The notes below the pieces were generated by a model. The model saw only the letters and a program-made list of their open reading frames with translations. It ran no database searches and was not told where the DNA came from. Made by a program: the position numbers and the translations under genes. A stretch of DNA of 64,000 nucleotides from Grammothele lineata (lineage: Eukaryota > Basidiomycota > Agaricomycetes > Polyporales > Polyporaceae): positions 806,001-870,000 of the forward strand of contig NDFF03000381.1 in NCBI GenBank assembly GCA_002150815.3. The letters run 5' to 3'. Shown here one piece after another: positions 21,821 through 33,495 of this stretch; position 1 is the stretch's first letter; each line of letters starts with the position of its first letter.

Positions 21821-23479
21821 TTACATCGCGCGAGCTTTACCAAAGGCACGGCGAGTCCGTCGCGCGGTAGCGCTGCTGGAGTTCGGACCAGGGTCATCGG
21901 CAATCGCGTCGAAGAGCGCTGCGTCGTCGTCAGCACCACGCTTCACCCCGCGACTCTGACCGTCTCCTGCTACGATCGCATTGTAGGTCCGCTTCGGGGA
22001 AAAAGTGAGCATGTTCCTTCCACTACCACCGACAACTGTCACTCACCGGGTGATTTGGACTTGGTGGCCATTCTATGGGTTCCCCATCGTCGGAATGCAT
22101 GTCTTCAGCTACCACTGGATCCGTGGCGCCAGCAATCCTATCTACGAGATAGGATTCAATACCCGCATTTCTCAATACGCCGACAGCGTTCAGTTAGCGC
22201 CACTTACCTGGCCTCTTTCCTTCTAGGGTTGCATCATCCTCGATAACCATGGCGTCCTGATCATTTCCTCGAGGAATCGCGTCCAGGACTGTCGTTGTAT
22301 TGGCGGTGGCACCAGCCGTACTAGTTCGAGCGTCTGGTATGGAGTTTGGTACGGGGTCGAGAGCCATAGGAAAATCGGAGGCTGGTCAAAAGAAGCAATG
22401 AGTAATGGAAACGACGACTAAGGAAAAACTTACGCATGAAGAACTTGTCGCCCGGGCGAAGTCCGCGACCGATAGTCATCACCTCTCCAAACCCACCATC
22501 ATCGGACTCAATCAGCTCCGCTGGAATCCTCCCAACCCGGATGAGGTCACGGGGCGTGAATGTGGGGCCCCATGAGGACCCAGTGAATATGACTTGCACG
22601 GTAAAAGTCATCCAGACCAGATCGCCCTTCGACATCTCTGGCTGTGCAGATTGAGAGAGCTGCACCACTGACCCGTCCTCTAACGCGCTTAGAACTTGAG
22701 GCCGAGCAGGGTTAGGAACCCATGAATCCCACTTGCCGACGGCTGCTTTAATCCACGGATGCAAAGGGTAAGAGATATCTTCGGGTGCGAGACCCTTGTG
22801 CTTCCAGGGTTTGTCGAAGATGGGACTGGACGCGGCATATTTATCCAGAAACTTCCCATCGCTCTGCTGCCATGCGCGTCGCGGCTTTCCGCCCTTATTG
22901 AAGTCCTCGTGAAGTGCGAAGAAGCGTTCGAATGCCTGTGGGAAATGGTTACCATAGGGACGACGCGAGAGGGACATTGGCTTACAGCTTGAGCATGATA
23001 CAGAGTACGATCGTGGCGCGTGTCGAAGATATAATCGATGCTACACAAGTTACTCGGCTCCGTTTGGCTAGGTAGTATGAACCAGTGTCACAAGCGGGAT
23101 GCTCAAATATACGGTGATTAACTTACATCCTACCCTCTGGCAGTCTGACAGACGCCGATTCGCCTTTCATTACAAAGTTACCGGTTTCGAGATGCGTCGA
23201 CGAGTCCCACACAACAGCCGTGTGAAACAGAGCGGGTATGAGTCGGTTCTCTCCAGCCTTGCATAGCTGTCGTTCACAATCAGTGTACGCGCGAGGTAAG
23301 ATGAAGGATTAACATACGAGCCAACGCTGAGAGTACTCAGGATCAGGTCGTGCTTCGATCACGGAAGAGGGCCTTCGCAAATTGACGATGATGTTATCTA
23401 GGTTGATCAGTTCGTCGCCAGACGAAAAGGCTTTCCAAGCACGAAGTTGGTTGTCGAGCTGGGTGCGAGCGGCGTTCAT
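21821..23479 (-). CDS. Orphan protein, 432 aa, seven exons
   Basis: Exons 23479-23318, 23266-23127, 23040-22986, 22935-22434, 22381-22208, 22141-22047 and 21991-21821 join in frame. The six introns are 50-86 nt, most with GTAAGT or GTGAGT donors. The protein starts MNAARTQLDNQLRAW, and its compact middle part (FERFFALHEDFNKGG, KWDSWVPNPARPQVL, GDLVWMTFTVQVIFTG) looks folded. The last 120 residues are low complexity and acidic with basic runs (TARRTRRAFGKARAM at the end), like a disordered nuclear tail. An ATG at 22977 that would give a long single-exon ORF lies inside intron 3, whose donor and acceptor are both consensus, so it is not the start. No known domain is recognised; function is unknown. 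Confidence 0.78.
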
Positions 23480-23834
23480 GGTGGAAATGCTGGGTTGAGA
23501 GTTGGAGGGTACTGTGTCTTAGTGGTATAGAAAGCTTGAAGTCAACAGCCTCGGATATATACCATCCGCGCCCCACCTATTTCGGCCTGCCGCATCCGCC
23601 TCACTTGCCAAAGAGTCGGTGGGTTGATTTTTCCGGAGCCAACTCACCCAGTCATTACGATGACTTGACAGAATTGACGACTCAGGGGTCTCATGTCAGC
23701 AAATGGATGGCGTTGACTACCGCGAAGAGTCCGACCACGCTCTCGTTCAGGCTGCGCAAGTTGCTGAGGTAAAGAGGGGCGTGAGGGTATAATTGAAGAT
23801 GAAACCATGCAGAACGTACCACTATCCCCTAGTC

Positions 23835-24233
23835 ATGCCGCGCCGAGTCCGCATCATCGACAGGTTCAATAACAACCACTACAGCGAAGTACTTGAAACG
23901 CTCTTCCATTCCTGCACTCCCTGCGCCCTCGTGTGTTCAGGAGTGATAGGAATAGGCCATACGTTGTACATCCACAGTATGTTGCGAAGTGTCTATTCAC
24001 AGTCTGAGATGTTGATAAGTCGACAGTACATCATACGGCGAACGCTTACATCGCTATAGTGTTGGACCGGAGCGACATGACACATTCCCGTGGCACTTAT
24101 TTCCTGCTATCGGCCAATCTGGACTCGGATGTGATTGTAAGTCATAAGCAACACAGAGACAAGCCGACACTGACATCGTCCATGGCAGGACGTACTCGCC
24201 ATGCCCTGGTTCGCGCAATACCCCGGAGTATGA
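23835..24233 (+). CDS. Orphan protein, about 98 aa, three exons
   Basis: Exons 23835-23976, 24027-24136 and 24189-24233 join in frame across introns of 50 and 52 nt (donors GTATGT and GTAAGT). The sequence begins MPRRVRIIDRFNNNHY and includes YIAIVLDRSDMTHSRGTYF. The last exon could instead be spliced at GTATGA into further sequence near 24290-24511 that is also open, so the protein may be longer. It is divergent from the 432-aa gene. No domain is recognised. Confidence 0.5.
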
Positions 24234-24923
24234 GGTGGACCGGCTGAGTGGAGACGTGCGCGGAACGTACTTTGTACGAAGATAGGATCATCTTTCTACA
24301 AATGCGTACTACGACCGAAGTCAATGTGAATGAGCGACACGCTTCCACTACGAGGGCCTTCCCGGGCGGAGTTGCGTTGATGAGACACACATACCACGCG
24401 CACTGCGCAGTGCACCGGCCGATTAAACTTCGCATGGATCCCTCCGAGATGGGAACACGAGCGGTCGACCCTAGCCGTCGGCGACACGTGCATGAGGACC
24501 GGGGAAGATAGCTTAGGCCTTCGAAGATAGTTCTGGGAAGACAACAGTAAGGCGGTAGAAGATGCGAAGATGGAGGGATAGGTAGAGAACGCCGACGCTG
24601 GCACTTGGGTCTTGGGGGCAAGCAGTAGACGTATCAGGCGCCCGATGCCACGTGCTGCTCTCGAGCAACTCTACATTGGCGCTAAGTTCGTAAGAGGTCA
24701 AATTAACAAGTTGGACGTAGATCCTATAGATCACAGCGAGCGAGCAGCTATTGCATATTCTCACTGATCGAGAAATGCTCTTAGTGCTACTGAAACCAGA
24801 CTCTCAATTAGGTTAGTGCTACGAAGTACCAGTACGCACAGCCGGTCGACCGACGCAGTGCCACGTAACAGAACCTTTTCCCTAATGGTAAGTCGTCGCA
24901 TTCACTTTCATATGTTCTCCCCA

Positions 24924-26328
24924 CTACATTATGCGAATACTTGAGAGATCAGGATTATAATTGAGACTAAGGTGAACGCCATCATGTGCACCACAGGCTA
25001 CGTGCAAACTTCTCGCATGTAACACTGTAATAAGACGCCACGGTGTCGTTCCGCCTACATCACAATGCTTCAAGCATACACAGTCTCCAACTCCGACGAC
25101 CATAAATCTCCTGAAAAATCTTGGTGGGTTGTAACGAAGGCGACCGTACTGCAATTGTTCTGAGTTATGGTGTCTATCCAAGTCTGCTCGGAACTGACTT
25201 GCCTGTAGACGAAAGGAGGTCCAATTCTCAAGTACGCTCCAGCACTTGCCGCGCCAGCGTGGTACTGGAGCACTTCATAGCGTGTCTTACGGAGACTCGA
25301 CCGTCGCAAATCCTCTCTACGGATGTCACGAAGGTCGTCTGCATACGGCTCAGTATCCGAAAACACATGAAAAAACGCAAAGCTTACCGATAGGCTGAAA
25401 CGGAATGACCCATGAATATTCGTCGCCGATATGACGCCGCCAGACGGACACTTCATGATGGTTTGTCGGTTCCACATCGACTCCGGCAACGATAACTTCA
25501 AAACCTCGGCGACGATACTTCCGCATCCATTTCTCTCCATCTTCTGGCCTTGCGTCATGGCAAGTATACGTGACTTTATCCAAGAACGTCGACCGGGGGA
25601 ACAACGAAACTGCATGTTTACCAGTAAAGTAGTTCATGACACAGGCTGAAACGATCGTCATGAGTGGAAATGCGGACGGAAAAGTAAAAGAACATACTAG
25701 AATGGAAGTGATGAATAATGAAGTCCACCGGGTGTTCGGATACTACAATCAACTGGACTCTGAGAGGCTCCGTCGAGCGTAACCGTTGACCTTGCTCGTC
25801 CATGCTCTTGATGAAGTGGAAGGTAGTGAACGTCCCGCTAGTATATAGCGAATCGGGGATTCCGGACCCGGAGGCGTTCGCGAAGGCTAACATCGTTCCC
25901 AGGCGAACAACCTCCACGTCGAACAAAGGGTGCTTCTCTCCTGTCGGCTGATATACGTAGCCTTGACGCTTCAACCACCGACCTAGGCTGAGGACTCCGC
26001 CGCAGGTAACGAAGATGTCGAGATCAGTTTGTGAGAGGGGATAAGTATTTCGTTGGAAGAGTTGCAATGCTTGCGAGCCGGAAACGACGGCATCGCATGC
26101 ATCCAGGAGGCGCAAAAACCTAGGGACGTTTTCGAAGAACCTGAACAGTACACGGGACGGACCCCATGCCTTGACGCGATAAAATTCAAACGCTAGAAAG
26201 ACGGACGTATTGAGTCTGGAAAGGCGATATAGAACATCCGGCGGAAAATAAGAAAAGAAGATCTCGAGGAGGTCCGCGGAGGCGAATAGTACGAAGTACT
26301 CGAAGGGGGGTATGGTGATGGTGGTCAT
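24924..26328 (-). CDS. F-box-like / nucleotidyltransferase-fold protein, 417 aa
   Basis: Exons 26328-25698, 25645-25388, 25338-25199 and 25148-24924 join in frame; introns are 49-52 nt with GTATGT, GTAAGC and GTCAGT donors. Residues 8-50 resemble a degenerate F-box (LLEIFFSYFPPDVLYRLSRLN). The next part contains VVSGSQALQLF (81-91) and TDLDIFV (101-107). This is the Gly-Ser and Asp-x-Asp pattern of the DNA polymerase beta-like nucleotidyltransferase fold. A later block HSTCVMNYFTGKHAVSLFP continues across intron 1. From memory, proteins of this architecture form an expanded family in mushrooms; their activity is not established. A third acidic residue for catalysis was not identified, so it may be a pseudoenzyme. 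It could take part in ubiquitin ligase substrate choice if the F-box is real. Confidence 0.72.
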
Positions 26329-26417
26329 AATAGTGAATGAGGTAGTGTGTGATGATGGATATGGGGGAACGCATAGACGCAGACGTGTCTATAACCGGAC
26401 GCAATCGGGGTTGACAC

Positions 26418-27103
26418 TCACATCGTGAGAAGGTTCATGTCTTCACAACGGAGTCGAACCGACGACTGTGCGTGACCGATCTTGCGTGGCCATGATGACA
26501 GCGCACAAGGGAGAGACCTTGAAGGCCGCATACCCACGAACTGCGGATGCGCCATGACAAAGTCTGATGACTGGACCTCCTGAATCCTCCATATCAGCAA
26601 CGACAGACAACACACAACAGAAACTACACTCGGGGAAGACGAGTACATACTATCCATTACTGCAGGGTGCATTGCGGCAGCAACGGGCCTGCCCAAGGTC
26701 GGAGAAGACAACATATGCCTATAGACGAGCGCAAGTAATCGTCAACTTGCCCTCCGAAGACTGTTCGCTCACAATTTGAGCTATTGCCCAATACGATCAA
26801 TAAAAACTCACCTAGCACACGACCGTCCGACCGATCTTGAGAAATTGCGCTGTTGACAACAGGATAGTCCTTCATGTTGAAAGCAGGATCTTCGCTGCGG
26901 TCATCAACGGCGACATGCGGAGAGAGTTGCAGGCTGAGACGGGGCAGTATCGTGAGCAACGGAAGTAGATGTTGACAAGCCCGCCATGACTGTTGAGGAC
27001 GTTCAAGTTTGAGCAGATTCCCCCAGCACTTATGCCAAACGACAGGTACGTACCGTCTACTGCAAGATACGAATACCCCCGTAGTTGTTTGGACGAACTT
27101 CAC
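26418..27103 (-). other. Possible decayed or poorly resolved gene
   Basis: Several minus-strand frames look protein-like in pieces (FNMKDYPVVNSAISQDRSD; FGGQVDDYLRSS; SSPTLGRPVAAAMHP). They are bounded by plausible donors (GTACGT, GTGAGT, GTATGT), but no single chain keeps frame with a good start and stop. It may be a gene with a mispredicted exon or a pseudogene. No domain is recognised. Confidence 0.3.
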
Positions 27104-27823
27104 GTACTCTAAAGACCGTGATCTTGAAATGTCTAGTAGCTCAGGCTATGACGGTACGAGGACAGAAACGACCCCTTCCGACTCCTAAGAATACGTGGGC
27201 GGGCGTCCTAGCAGACCCAACACCAATTTTCATGGGTGTAGGATAGGCTGTAAGCTGGCATTAGGGGAAAGGCGGGGTTGTATTGCAGAGACGTGGAGCA
27301 GGTAGGGTCACGTACGAACTTCAGCTAATTCCACTTCTGACTAACTTCTCCACAGCGCTTGAGAGGATCGATCGCATGCATGTGCCTTGGTAGAGTGTAG
27401 AGTGCTCTTTGAGGGAGGGAGGCTTGGGGACGAAAACATGGCTGAAGGCGGTATGGATGATTCGGAGAACCGAGCTGGAACTTGAAGCGCTCGTTGCTGC
27501 GGGCCTAGCGAGTCCGACTCCAGCGACGTTCAGCGCCAGCGCTCGAGCGATCATGAGTTCAGGCATCCGAGTCGTTCATACTGATTTCAACTTCAAATCC
27601 CCACATTCCATCCCTTGCTGCCGTCAGCGCTGCTCTGGTAATACCCCACTACTTCACGCCGCTCGCCTAAAGGCGACCCAAAAAGAGGCTCTGTCTGCGA
27701 CTTTCACACTGCACCAAACGGCACTTCTTCGAGAGAGCTATACAAGCTCCGCACATCATTTGCAAGTAAGCCAGACACAAAAAGATCAACAATAATGGTA
27801 ATCACAGGGAATTGATTGCGATG

Positions 27824-29035
27824 CTACGAGTGGCTTGTTAGTGGAACGAAGCCCTCTGCTCTCGCTCGCTGCAACGGACAAAGCCACGGCCAGTCATATT
27901 CTATGAAGTACGGTTGCTCCCGCCACATGGACGCATATTCATCCCTTCTCGTCCATGCCCGACATCCCACCAACAAGAGCGTAAATAGCCGTCTTCCCAC
28001 TGCAATAGCCTTGGCTTGATCCGCAAGGGGGTCCATCCTTTGGATAATAGCTTCGTAGATACCGTGATTGATGCCGATGCTGCGTATGTTGGGGAGGACA
28101 TCGGGAGACGCGGCCAAAATGCCGGTGAGGATCTACGTGTAAATCACCTATTAGTGCCAGATGCGCGAGACGGTCGCCGAAAAACTCACTGCGATCAAGT
28201 CATGCACAAAGAGCGTCGGACGATCTGTGCGGAATGCTAGGTACTCCAGCGATGGAGCGGTCATCACAATCGTCTGGACCACGTCCGCATAGAGCGTCGA
28301 GCTCCCCGATTGTAAGGTAATTGCAAGACTTGTTAAATGGCCCACGGACGCCGTTGTTAGGTTCAATGCAAGGCGGGGAAGTGAACATTGGTCCAGCAGC
28401 CTGTCGATGGCGAGAGCGTTCAATGGCCGAAGTCGTACCATTTCGATGGACACCTCGGGGTGCTTCGATCTCACATTGCGGAGAGACGGTAGGACGAGAG
28501 GTGTGACCATCTGGGATCCAATACCAACTGTCACCGGCGGGAGGGAGTGCTCTCGGAAAATGCCCTTCCGGCTCAACAAACCCATGAGTGGAGCGATGGA
28601 TTCGTCGCAGACGTCGATCCGAAGATACCGTAAAGCCGTTGCGGACTTCAGGACCTCCATGAAGATGGGAAGAAGACGAATGTTCTCCGACCGTAAGAGG
28701 GACTTGACCGAGAGCGACACCACATACTGGACATAGCAGTGGTACGCTTGCGCAGTCTCCGCGTTCTTCGCAGAAAGCAGAAGACACGACAAGACGCGGG
28801 TTGCAGGGAGGAAGGAATAGTTGAACAGACGAACACCGCGGGGACGTGGAACGTGACCGATGTTGACCTTGATGTCCCGGTAAAGCAAAGGGGCAACGAT
28901 GTTGTGGAGGGTCTTGCACGTTAGCATGAGGGCACGTTGTCCCCACGTAGGGAGATGCGCGGCGACCATCATCACGAGTTCCGCGGGAAAATCATCGACA
29001 ATGTGAAGTTGGCGATAAGAGACGGCGGATGCCAT
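27824..29035 (-). CDS. F-box-like leucine-rich protein, 384 aa
   Basis: Exons 29035-28190 and 28132-27824 join in phase 0 across a 57-nt intron (GTGAGT to ACGTAG). The start is the first ATG of the frame; the open frame extends a few codons upstream without one. Residues 11-55 match a fungal F-box (IVDDFPAELVMMVAAHLP followed by RALMLTCKTLHNIVAP, LYRDIKV). The remainder is leucine-rich (LLPIFMEVLKSATALRYL; LPSLRNVRS), like the degenerate repeats of fungal F-box proteins. Such proteins bridge Skp1-Cul1 ubiquitin ligases to substrates; the substrate here is unknown. It ends with a charged region and TSHS-stop. Confidence 0.8.
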
Positions 29036-30176
29036 GGCGCTACTTACTATCCTAAGCACAGAAAGCAAACGAAGAGACTATAGCCATAGGAAGGCTTACC
29101 AGATATTGAATGATTGAGGCTAGTAGGAGACGAACGAGGTGTGAAGAAATGCTGAGGCGGAAGGAGTAAGCGAACGGAGACTGCAGAAGACCATCCATAA
29201 TTTATGAGCTTGGAGGGGGGGCTCAAGAGTGTAGACACCAATATGGCAAAGGGAGCGACGAAATGTGGGCGAGTCGAAGACAGAGAGGCCAGGCGAGGGC
29301 AGGAGGGGGGAGGGTCTGCATGACTGTTGTCCCTGAGCAAGAGCGATTAGCCGAGGGAGCTGGCTGACGAAAGCAATCTGACTAGGAGCGCCTAGCCCTC
29401 AAACAGTGTTTGTGGTCTACCAGACCCCCACTTGGCCGTCGCGCGGTCTCACTCTCAACCACGGCTAGCTGCATGCGTGACAATCAAACGGGAGAGACCC
29501 TCCCTGCCCGCAAGGGCTAGTTGATTTCCTATTATCCCAATACCGACGGCTAATGTAAATGGGACTGAGACATGCACAACGTCAATCTGAGGGTAATCAT
29601 CGTCGCAAACCGTACAACATCTCTGAACGAGCCGCAGCTTGAATGGAGTTGCGTGGCGCGTACGCTCTTTGTTTTGAGGTTTCTTCGCACCCTCGATTGC
29701 AGAATGGCTGCGTCCCGAACAAACCGTGACCTTGAGCCCGGCGCAACACTTAGGGTCGAAACCCTGACTATCGGTCACTATAGGATGAGGGCTGAATCCG
29801 AGGATTCGCAGCAGCGGGTTCTCTACTAACCCCATTCCCCAACCGTGTACACAGATTCGAGCTGAATCAAACGCCTCATGAGTAATGCATCCGTTTCGAC
29901 GGGAATAGTGTCATAACCTGACGGACATACTCAGATAAACACTCCCGACTCCCGACCCAGAGCCTTCCCAATCCGTACAGCACCTCACTCGAATCTTGCT
30001 CGATGTCCGGGAATATCACACAGTAGAGGTCACCTTAGTTTTTATCTCATACCACTCAACTACAACATACGCGACCTACAACACTATGATCGGTATAACA
30101 GATCTGGGTACGTCCTTATACTTCGGAGTAAGCTGAACAGATAAAACTCCGACTACAGTTTCCATGAGCTTGTCCA
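29036..30176. other. Intergenic region, no supported gene
   Basis: Upstream side of the F-box gene. Short ORFs occur on both strands but no frame-consistent exon chain was found. A CT-rich stretch on the minus strand near 29180-29330 could be promoter sequence of the F-box gene. Confidence 0.4.
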
Positions 30177-30693
30177 TCACATGAGCTGGTGATGATAGCT
30201 GTAGACGAGTGCGTCGACGCGAATCCCGGAGCACATAGCAACCGCACTAAGCCAGTTGAGCGTGTCCTCGAACATGATATACTGCTCCTCGAACGTAAAT
30301 TCGGGGCCTGAAGCGACGAGAGTCATGCTGAATCCAATCGTCAAAGTCTCCTACATCCGCCTGATGTCAGCCTAGAAAACCACGTATAGAACAGCGCGCA
30401 CCTCGTCGAATGTCAATGAATAATGCAAATCGGTCAGCGGAATCAATTCGTGGGTTATAAAGCGTCCCGGAGCAATCGCCAAGACCCCTAGATTGAATAG
30501 AAGTACGTTGAAACCTGACACAATGGTCGACTTCGAGATGACACTTACATTCCGGTCGAGCTCCGACCGTGGCTTCGCCATTGCCATCGCTAACCTCGAA
30601 CAATTTGATTGAAACATTATTCCACTCTCCCGACGACCCAAGCATAGGAATGTGGCAGGAGAGCACGTTATTAAACTCGGCAGCCGGTGCCAT
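30177..30693 (-). CDS. Orphan protein, 134 aa, three exons
   Basis: Exons 30693-30549, 30487-30402 and 30350-30177 join in frame; introns are 61 and 51 nt, the first with a GTAAGT donor. The protein begins MAPAAEFNNVLSCHIPML, has a short beta-rich looking body (FITHELIPLTDLHYSLTF, TLTIGFSMTLVASGPEF) and ends YHHQLM-stop. There is no membrane helix or signal peptide. An alternative 34-nt first intron would be too short for this genome. Function is unknown. Confidence 0.6.
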
Positions 30694-31555
30694 CGTGCTG
30701 ATAGCAAAGCATTACGTTCGAGTCAGTCTCGCTGAAAGAAACATGAGCATATGCCAGTACTCACGTAAAGTTCGAAGCTATGATCTGGTTGGACATGGCC
30801 TCCGTGAAGCAACTAGACAAAGAGCGGAGATGGATGCTGTACGACACGATCTATGAGCATACTGAGGGAAGGACTCATAATGTAAAAGGCCGACGTACTT
30901 CGCTGGAAGTGAGAAAACTGAAAGAGGGGAAGTTTTGAGCGGGAAGAGATCCAAACCCTCCCCCCTACACTTATAAGATGCCGACAGCGCGGGGATTTCG
31001 GTTACTAGATTCTGCGTAAAGTGGGAAATCGGGTCTAGGCGGACGTGAGTACTTCGGCAGCTATATCTGACCGTATCAAGTCGAGCGGTGAATTGTCAAA
31101 GTCAACGCCGCCATATCTCGGAGCTGACGAAGCCGTGTCACAGTGACTGCAGCTCAATGACGGTATAGTCGGCTTCTCATCCCTGCGGATTCACCGCAAA
31201 ATATTAGTCCGGATACGTCTGGCAACCGCTGCCATTGTCATCAAGTATATGCTAGTACCGGTCCTCAGCTTCTCCACTTCAATTTCGTTCGGGGCCCTCG
31301 GCGTGCCAACGGGCCCTGCCCAGAGGGCCGGATAGCTGAGATACACATCAAGATACCTTCTCAGAGAACTATAGCGGCTGATTGCGTCTTGTCAGGAAAG
31401 AACTCTGACTGATCGGATTCACAAAAACGTTATTCATATACAGCACGAAGCCCGCCGGACAGCAGAACTTTCTCGCAACGTTGGCACGTCGATGTCATGA
31501 GCGCCCATTGTGAATGGGTGCCGATGGGGAGACGACTATGCCTAGCTGCCGATGT
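30694..31555. other. Intergenic region, no supported gene
   Basis: Nothing recognisable on either strand; only short ORFs without motifs. Confidence 0.4.
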
Positions 31556-32378
31556 CTATCTGTAGCCACCTGTAACGTAAGAGTCAGAATAATTTTCCGC
31601 TAGGCGTCCCATAAGCAACGGACTAGAGAATAGAAGACACCGCCTTTGATCGCCAAGAAAGATACGACAGCTCGAGGACGGCGGAAACTCGAGACAAAAG
31701 CGATCACAAAGACGCACCGAAGGAGTAGAATGTTGATTAAAGATATCTCGCGTTGCGTAATGTCGACCACTCTGTCCGTGTCGTGCATTGATGCCCGCTT
31801 GAACACCAAGACGTTCCCCCGCCATTCGACCCCAAGGTGCCTGTAAATAACCCTGTTCACTGGCGGCCGATCGACGTGGTTCCGGGCCCGGATACGCGCT
31901 TTGAGCACAACGATACTGTATCCATTCTGGAGATGGTAGCTCGTCCCGGGGAAGGTGGAGACTGTGTTAATGTCATATGGTCCGCCAATCCATGGATAGA
32001 TATCGAAGTCTGAAGGTGACGGCAAAGCCCCGCAATCGCCGTTCCAGGAATCCAAGACTTGGATGGGCAGAATCGTTGGAAATTTCTGCCCTACTTGATA
32101 CAATATGCAACGGCGTACGGTAATATGCGTGCGGTAGCCCTAAGCGGTCTATTGAGTGAGCAGAGACACATTGGACGCGTAGCTGTATCCACATACGCAA
32201 GATAGAAACCATTTGGTCCGTTTCTTGTATTCACTGACGTCCATTCCACGGAACTTCGAGGCCGAAGTCCGTGTGAATCGAACACTGTACGACAACCCCG
32301 CACCAACGGAACGCTGAAAAAATAGTTGATGGACATTACTAGACTCGCATGAATGATCTCGCCTACCGTTCTAGCCAT
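31556..32378 (-). CDS. Orphan protein, 205 aa, four exons
   Basis: Exons 32378-32367 (only four codons, MART), 32313-32197, 32139-31718 and 31622-31556 join in frame with introns of 53, 57 and 95 nt. Readable blocks are SVGAGLSYSVRFTRTSASK, LPIQVLDSWNGDCGALPSP, FDIYPWIGGPYDI and EWRGNVLVFKRAS. If intron 3 is retained, the frame instead ends 31600 with a hydrophobic run (INILLLRCVFVIAFV). The spliced form is preferred because GTGCGT and TTCTCTAG flank it. No known domain is recognised. Confidence 0.6.
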
Positions 32379-32542
32379 GACGGAAGGAATTGGATGTGAA
32401 CTTCAAGTTGTTTAAACAGCAAGCGTTTATCCAGGGGATTTCGGCGAGAGTCCGAGCTGAAGTGGAACTATTGGGTACTTATAGCATTCATAGAGCCTGT
32501 TTTCATGTCTTTGTTGGGGCTCAGCTGGAGCAGTATTAGGCT

Positions 32543-32610
32543 AAGATGCGACAACACAGCAGTGAGGTTGAGGGCGAAGATGCGACAACACAGCAGTGAG
32601 GTTGAGGGCG
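32543..32610. repeat. Perfect 34-bp tandem duplication
   Basis: The unit starting AAGATGCGACAACACAGCAG is present twice without a mismatch (32543-32576 and 32577-32610), and the first five bases start a third copy. It looks like a recent replication slippage event. Confidence 0.95.
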
Positions 32611-32945
32611 AAGATCCGCCGGGCGTACGTTAACCATATTACGCATAGTATTAGCGCACGCTCGCTGCTCGACAGCCGCCGCTTCTCAATACCTAGACCA
32701 GTCCCGCCGTTGTTCCCCGTTTCTGCTTACGGACCAGAAAGCCGTGGCGGCTTCTCCGCCACCATCTGGGGTACCCATGCAATACCCACGAAGGTCGGAT
32801 CGTTCCTTGACACGTCTCCATGGTCCCTCACCCACGATGAGTCGCGAGGTAGTCGTCTCCGCATCCCCTTGCGTCAACCTCTCTACTCAACCTCACTTCT
32901 ACCCCCCAACTGCCTTCCTCTGTCTGCTCAAAGTCTCACATTGCT

Positions 32946-33495
32946 ATGCAGACACTCTATAGCTCCAACGATGCTACCTTCTCTACAGCTAACAATGCTG
33001 AGATACCTCTCGCCGGCGGCGATTGGATCGCTGTCAAAGTCTCCGTCAGTCTGGCTGGGAATGGCACTCGTAAGTAGAGGCGATATTACCCCAGCGCAAA
33101 CTGGTAGAGCTTCATGTCTGATTATTACACTGCCAGGCTGGCTCATTGTGAAAGCTGAGGCTTCGGGGGCACCCAATGTCGTGTGCTTTCAGGCTATCAA
33201 GGAGGGACGGTACCTTTCTGCCAACGAGGTATGCTGCCAACCACTGGTATATCTCTATACTCATCTCGTGTCGTCACATAACTTCCAGAATCAGCTGCTA
33301 CTACGCCTCAGACGCCATTACCAAGCCAATTCACAGACTCCATACGAGTATCGACTCCGATTTGGTGACCCAATCGACTTCTGGAACATCCTTGCGCACA
33401 TTTCCAGCAGTCGACTCACAGCTTTAGCACTGCTGATTCCTCAAGTGCAACCTGTCGCCGGAGACCTCATTGCAGATGCTGCTGCTGACGCTTAG
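32946..33495 (+). CDS. Possible three-exon gene, uncertain 3' exon
   Basis: Exons 32946-33069, 33137-33228 and 33289-33495 join in frame across introns with GTAAGT and GTATGC donors, giving about 140 residues. The first two exons are convincing (NAEIPLAGGDWIAVKVSVSL; FQAIKEGRYLSANE). All three frames of the third exon are open for a while, so its phase is uncertain. In the phase used here, DPIDFWNILAHISSSRLTAL faintly resembles the C-terminal dimerisation segment of hAT transposases, which would make this a transposon remnant. The 5' end may also have an upstream exon. Confidence 0.38.

Noticed and set aside
22321..22977. Minus-strand ORF starting at ATG 22977 as a stand-alone gene
   Set aside because: The ATG is within a 50-nt intron with consensus GTAAGC donor and CCCACAG acceptor; the seven-exon model reads continuously through both flanks.
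26434..26480. GTCGAACC segment resembling a tRNA T-arm
   Set aside because: The stem does not pair, and no acceptor or anticodon arm can be found at the right distance.
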